The position numbers and the translations under genes were made by a program. Below, one piece after another: positions 54,925 through 64,000 of a DNA stretch of 64,000 nucleotides. The notes below the pieces were generated by a model. The model was not told the DNA's origin and did not search any database. It saw only the letters and a list, made by a program, of their open reading frames with translations. The stretch's first letter is position 1; every line of letters begins with the position of its first letter. The stretch is from Peromyscus leucopus (Eukaryota; Chordata; Mammalia; Rodentia; Cricetidae), in the NCBI RefSeq assembly GCF_004664715.2, contig NC_051068.1:132204716-132268715 (forward strand), in the 5' to 3' direction.

Positions 54925-55685
54925 TGAATGTTCAAAAAAAATATTTATTTATAAAAAATACAATGGGATAAGTTTATGCTGAGAAATGCAGCAATAAATA
55001 CAGTTGAAGGGAACAGAGAGACTGCAGTGATACATTGGCACAAATGAAGTCTGCGGGCACACCACCCGAACCTACGTGTCTGCGGCCATGTTGGTACACA
55101 CGCCTTCAGGAGGAGCGCCACTCGGAAAAGACCTTGTCAGCTTAAGGAAGAGAATAAGTACACGTGTAATCACAGATGCACACTGATCATGACTTTATTT
55201 AAAACTCAGCAAGCAGTACTGCAGAAAAACATCCATGTGTCAGATTCTAAACGCTGCATCCTCGATTTAGTTGGCAAAGACCACATTTAGCAAATCAACA
55301 TTTTAGTCTTCCATGTACAAGCCAGATACACACTACACTGTAAAAAAGGAAAAATAGTTTCCTATTGTTCGAAAATACCAGTTTAAGTGTCAGACTGTAA
55401 AAAAATGCATAGATCTTCAATAAAAGAACTGGCTGCCTTCCCACGGCATTCCTTTTTACTTCATACGCAAGTTATTGGTTATGCTGTAGGATTTAACTCT
55501 GACAGCACTAAAAGGCGACTATTTAGGAGGCAGAAAAGGAAAAGGGAATGTATGTAAGGCATTTTTTTTAAAGGTACAATAAGCATAATAGTGTCTGAGG
55601 AAGACGAGAGAAGAATTACTCAAGGCTAGCTCGGGTCTCACTGGATAACAACAATGGACTAAATACTGCGCTCCCATGTGTGACT
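54925..55685 (-). promoter_or_regulatory. Cnn3: Cnn3 3'UTR with two poly(A) signals
   Basis: On the minus strand AATAAA occurs at 55199-55194 and at 54949-54944, about 0.49 and 0.74 kb after the stop. The second lies in an A/T-rich block (TATAAATAAATATT) that resembles the end of the mammalian calponin 3 transcript and is the likely main site. No SINE interrupts the segment, consistent with a constrained UTR. The exact cleavage point is an estimate. Confidence 0.75.

Positions 55686-64000
<8,315 letters not shown>

Overview
This is mammalian nuclear DNA, not bacterial or viral: split genes with GT-AG introns and intervening sequence filled with SINEs and microsatellites. The SINEs are rodent B1, B2, ID and B4 types. 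Several B1 copies carry the 3' part 'GGAAAGGCGCAAAGCTACAC' followed by a CTCGAAAAACC tail, a form I associate with cricetid rodents (hamster, deer mouse, vole). Rodent is near certain; cricetid is likely; the species is not determined.

Two protein-coding genes are present, tail to tail. On the + strand, 1900-52993 holds the last eight coding exons of Slc44a3 (choline transporter-like protein 3), spread over 51 kb by introns of up to 21.8 kb. They join in frame to about 399 C-terminal residues and the stop codon. The 5' half of the gene, with its promoter, lies left of the window. On the - strand, 64000 down to 55686 holds Cnn3 (calponin 3): the last 11 bases of one exon at the right edge, then five complete coding exons covering most of the CH domain, the three calponin repeats and the acidic tail, followed by a 3'UTR of about 0.75 kb. 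The Slc44a3-Cnn3 neighbourhood matches the known mammalian gene order (human 1p21.3).

Layout: 1-1899 intron with a B1 that carries a hypervariable purine tail, and a (TG)n tract just before the first visible exon; 1900-3347 two Slc44a3 exons with an LTR-like insertion between them; 3348-15032 long intron; 15033-26362 three exons; 26363-48189 a 21.8-kb intron with an ancient L1 broken by younger insertions, G-rich tracts, many B1/B2 copies and a U2 snRNA pseudogene fragment; 48190-52993 the last three exons; 52994-54924 intergenic; 54925-64000 Cnn3.

Slc44a3 encodes a multi-pass membrane protein and Cnn3 a cytoplasmic actin-binding protein. Nothing in the sequence suggests they work together; they are only neighbours. 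I found no previously undescribed system. The observations worth a second look concern splicing (a tandem CAGCAG acceptor, a duplication that creates a decoy acceptor, a UG tract before an exon, inverted B1s around two Cnn3 exons) and repeat history (the U2 fragment, insertions with target-site duplications, nested elements, an interstitial telomere-like repeat).
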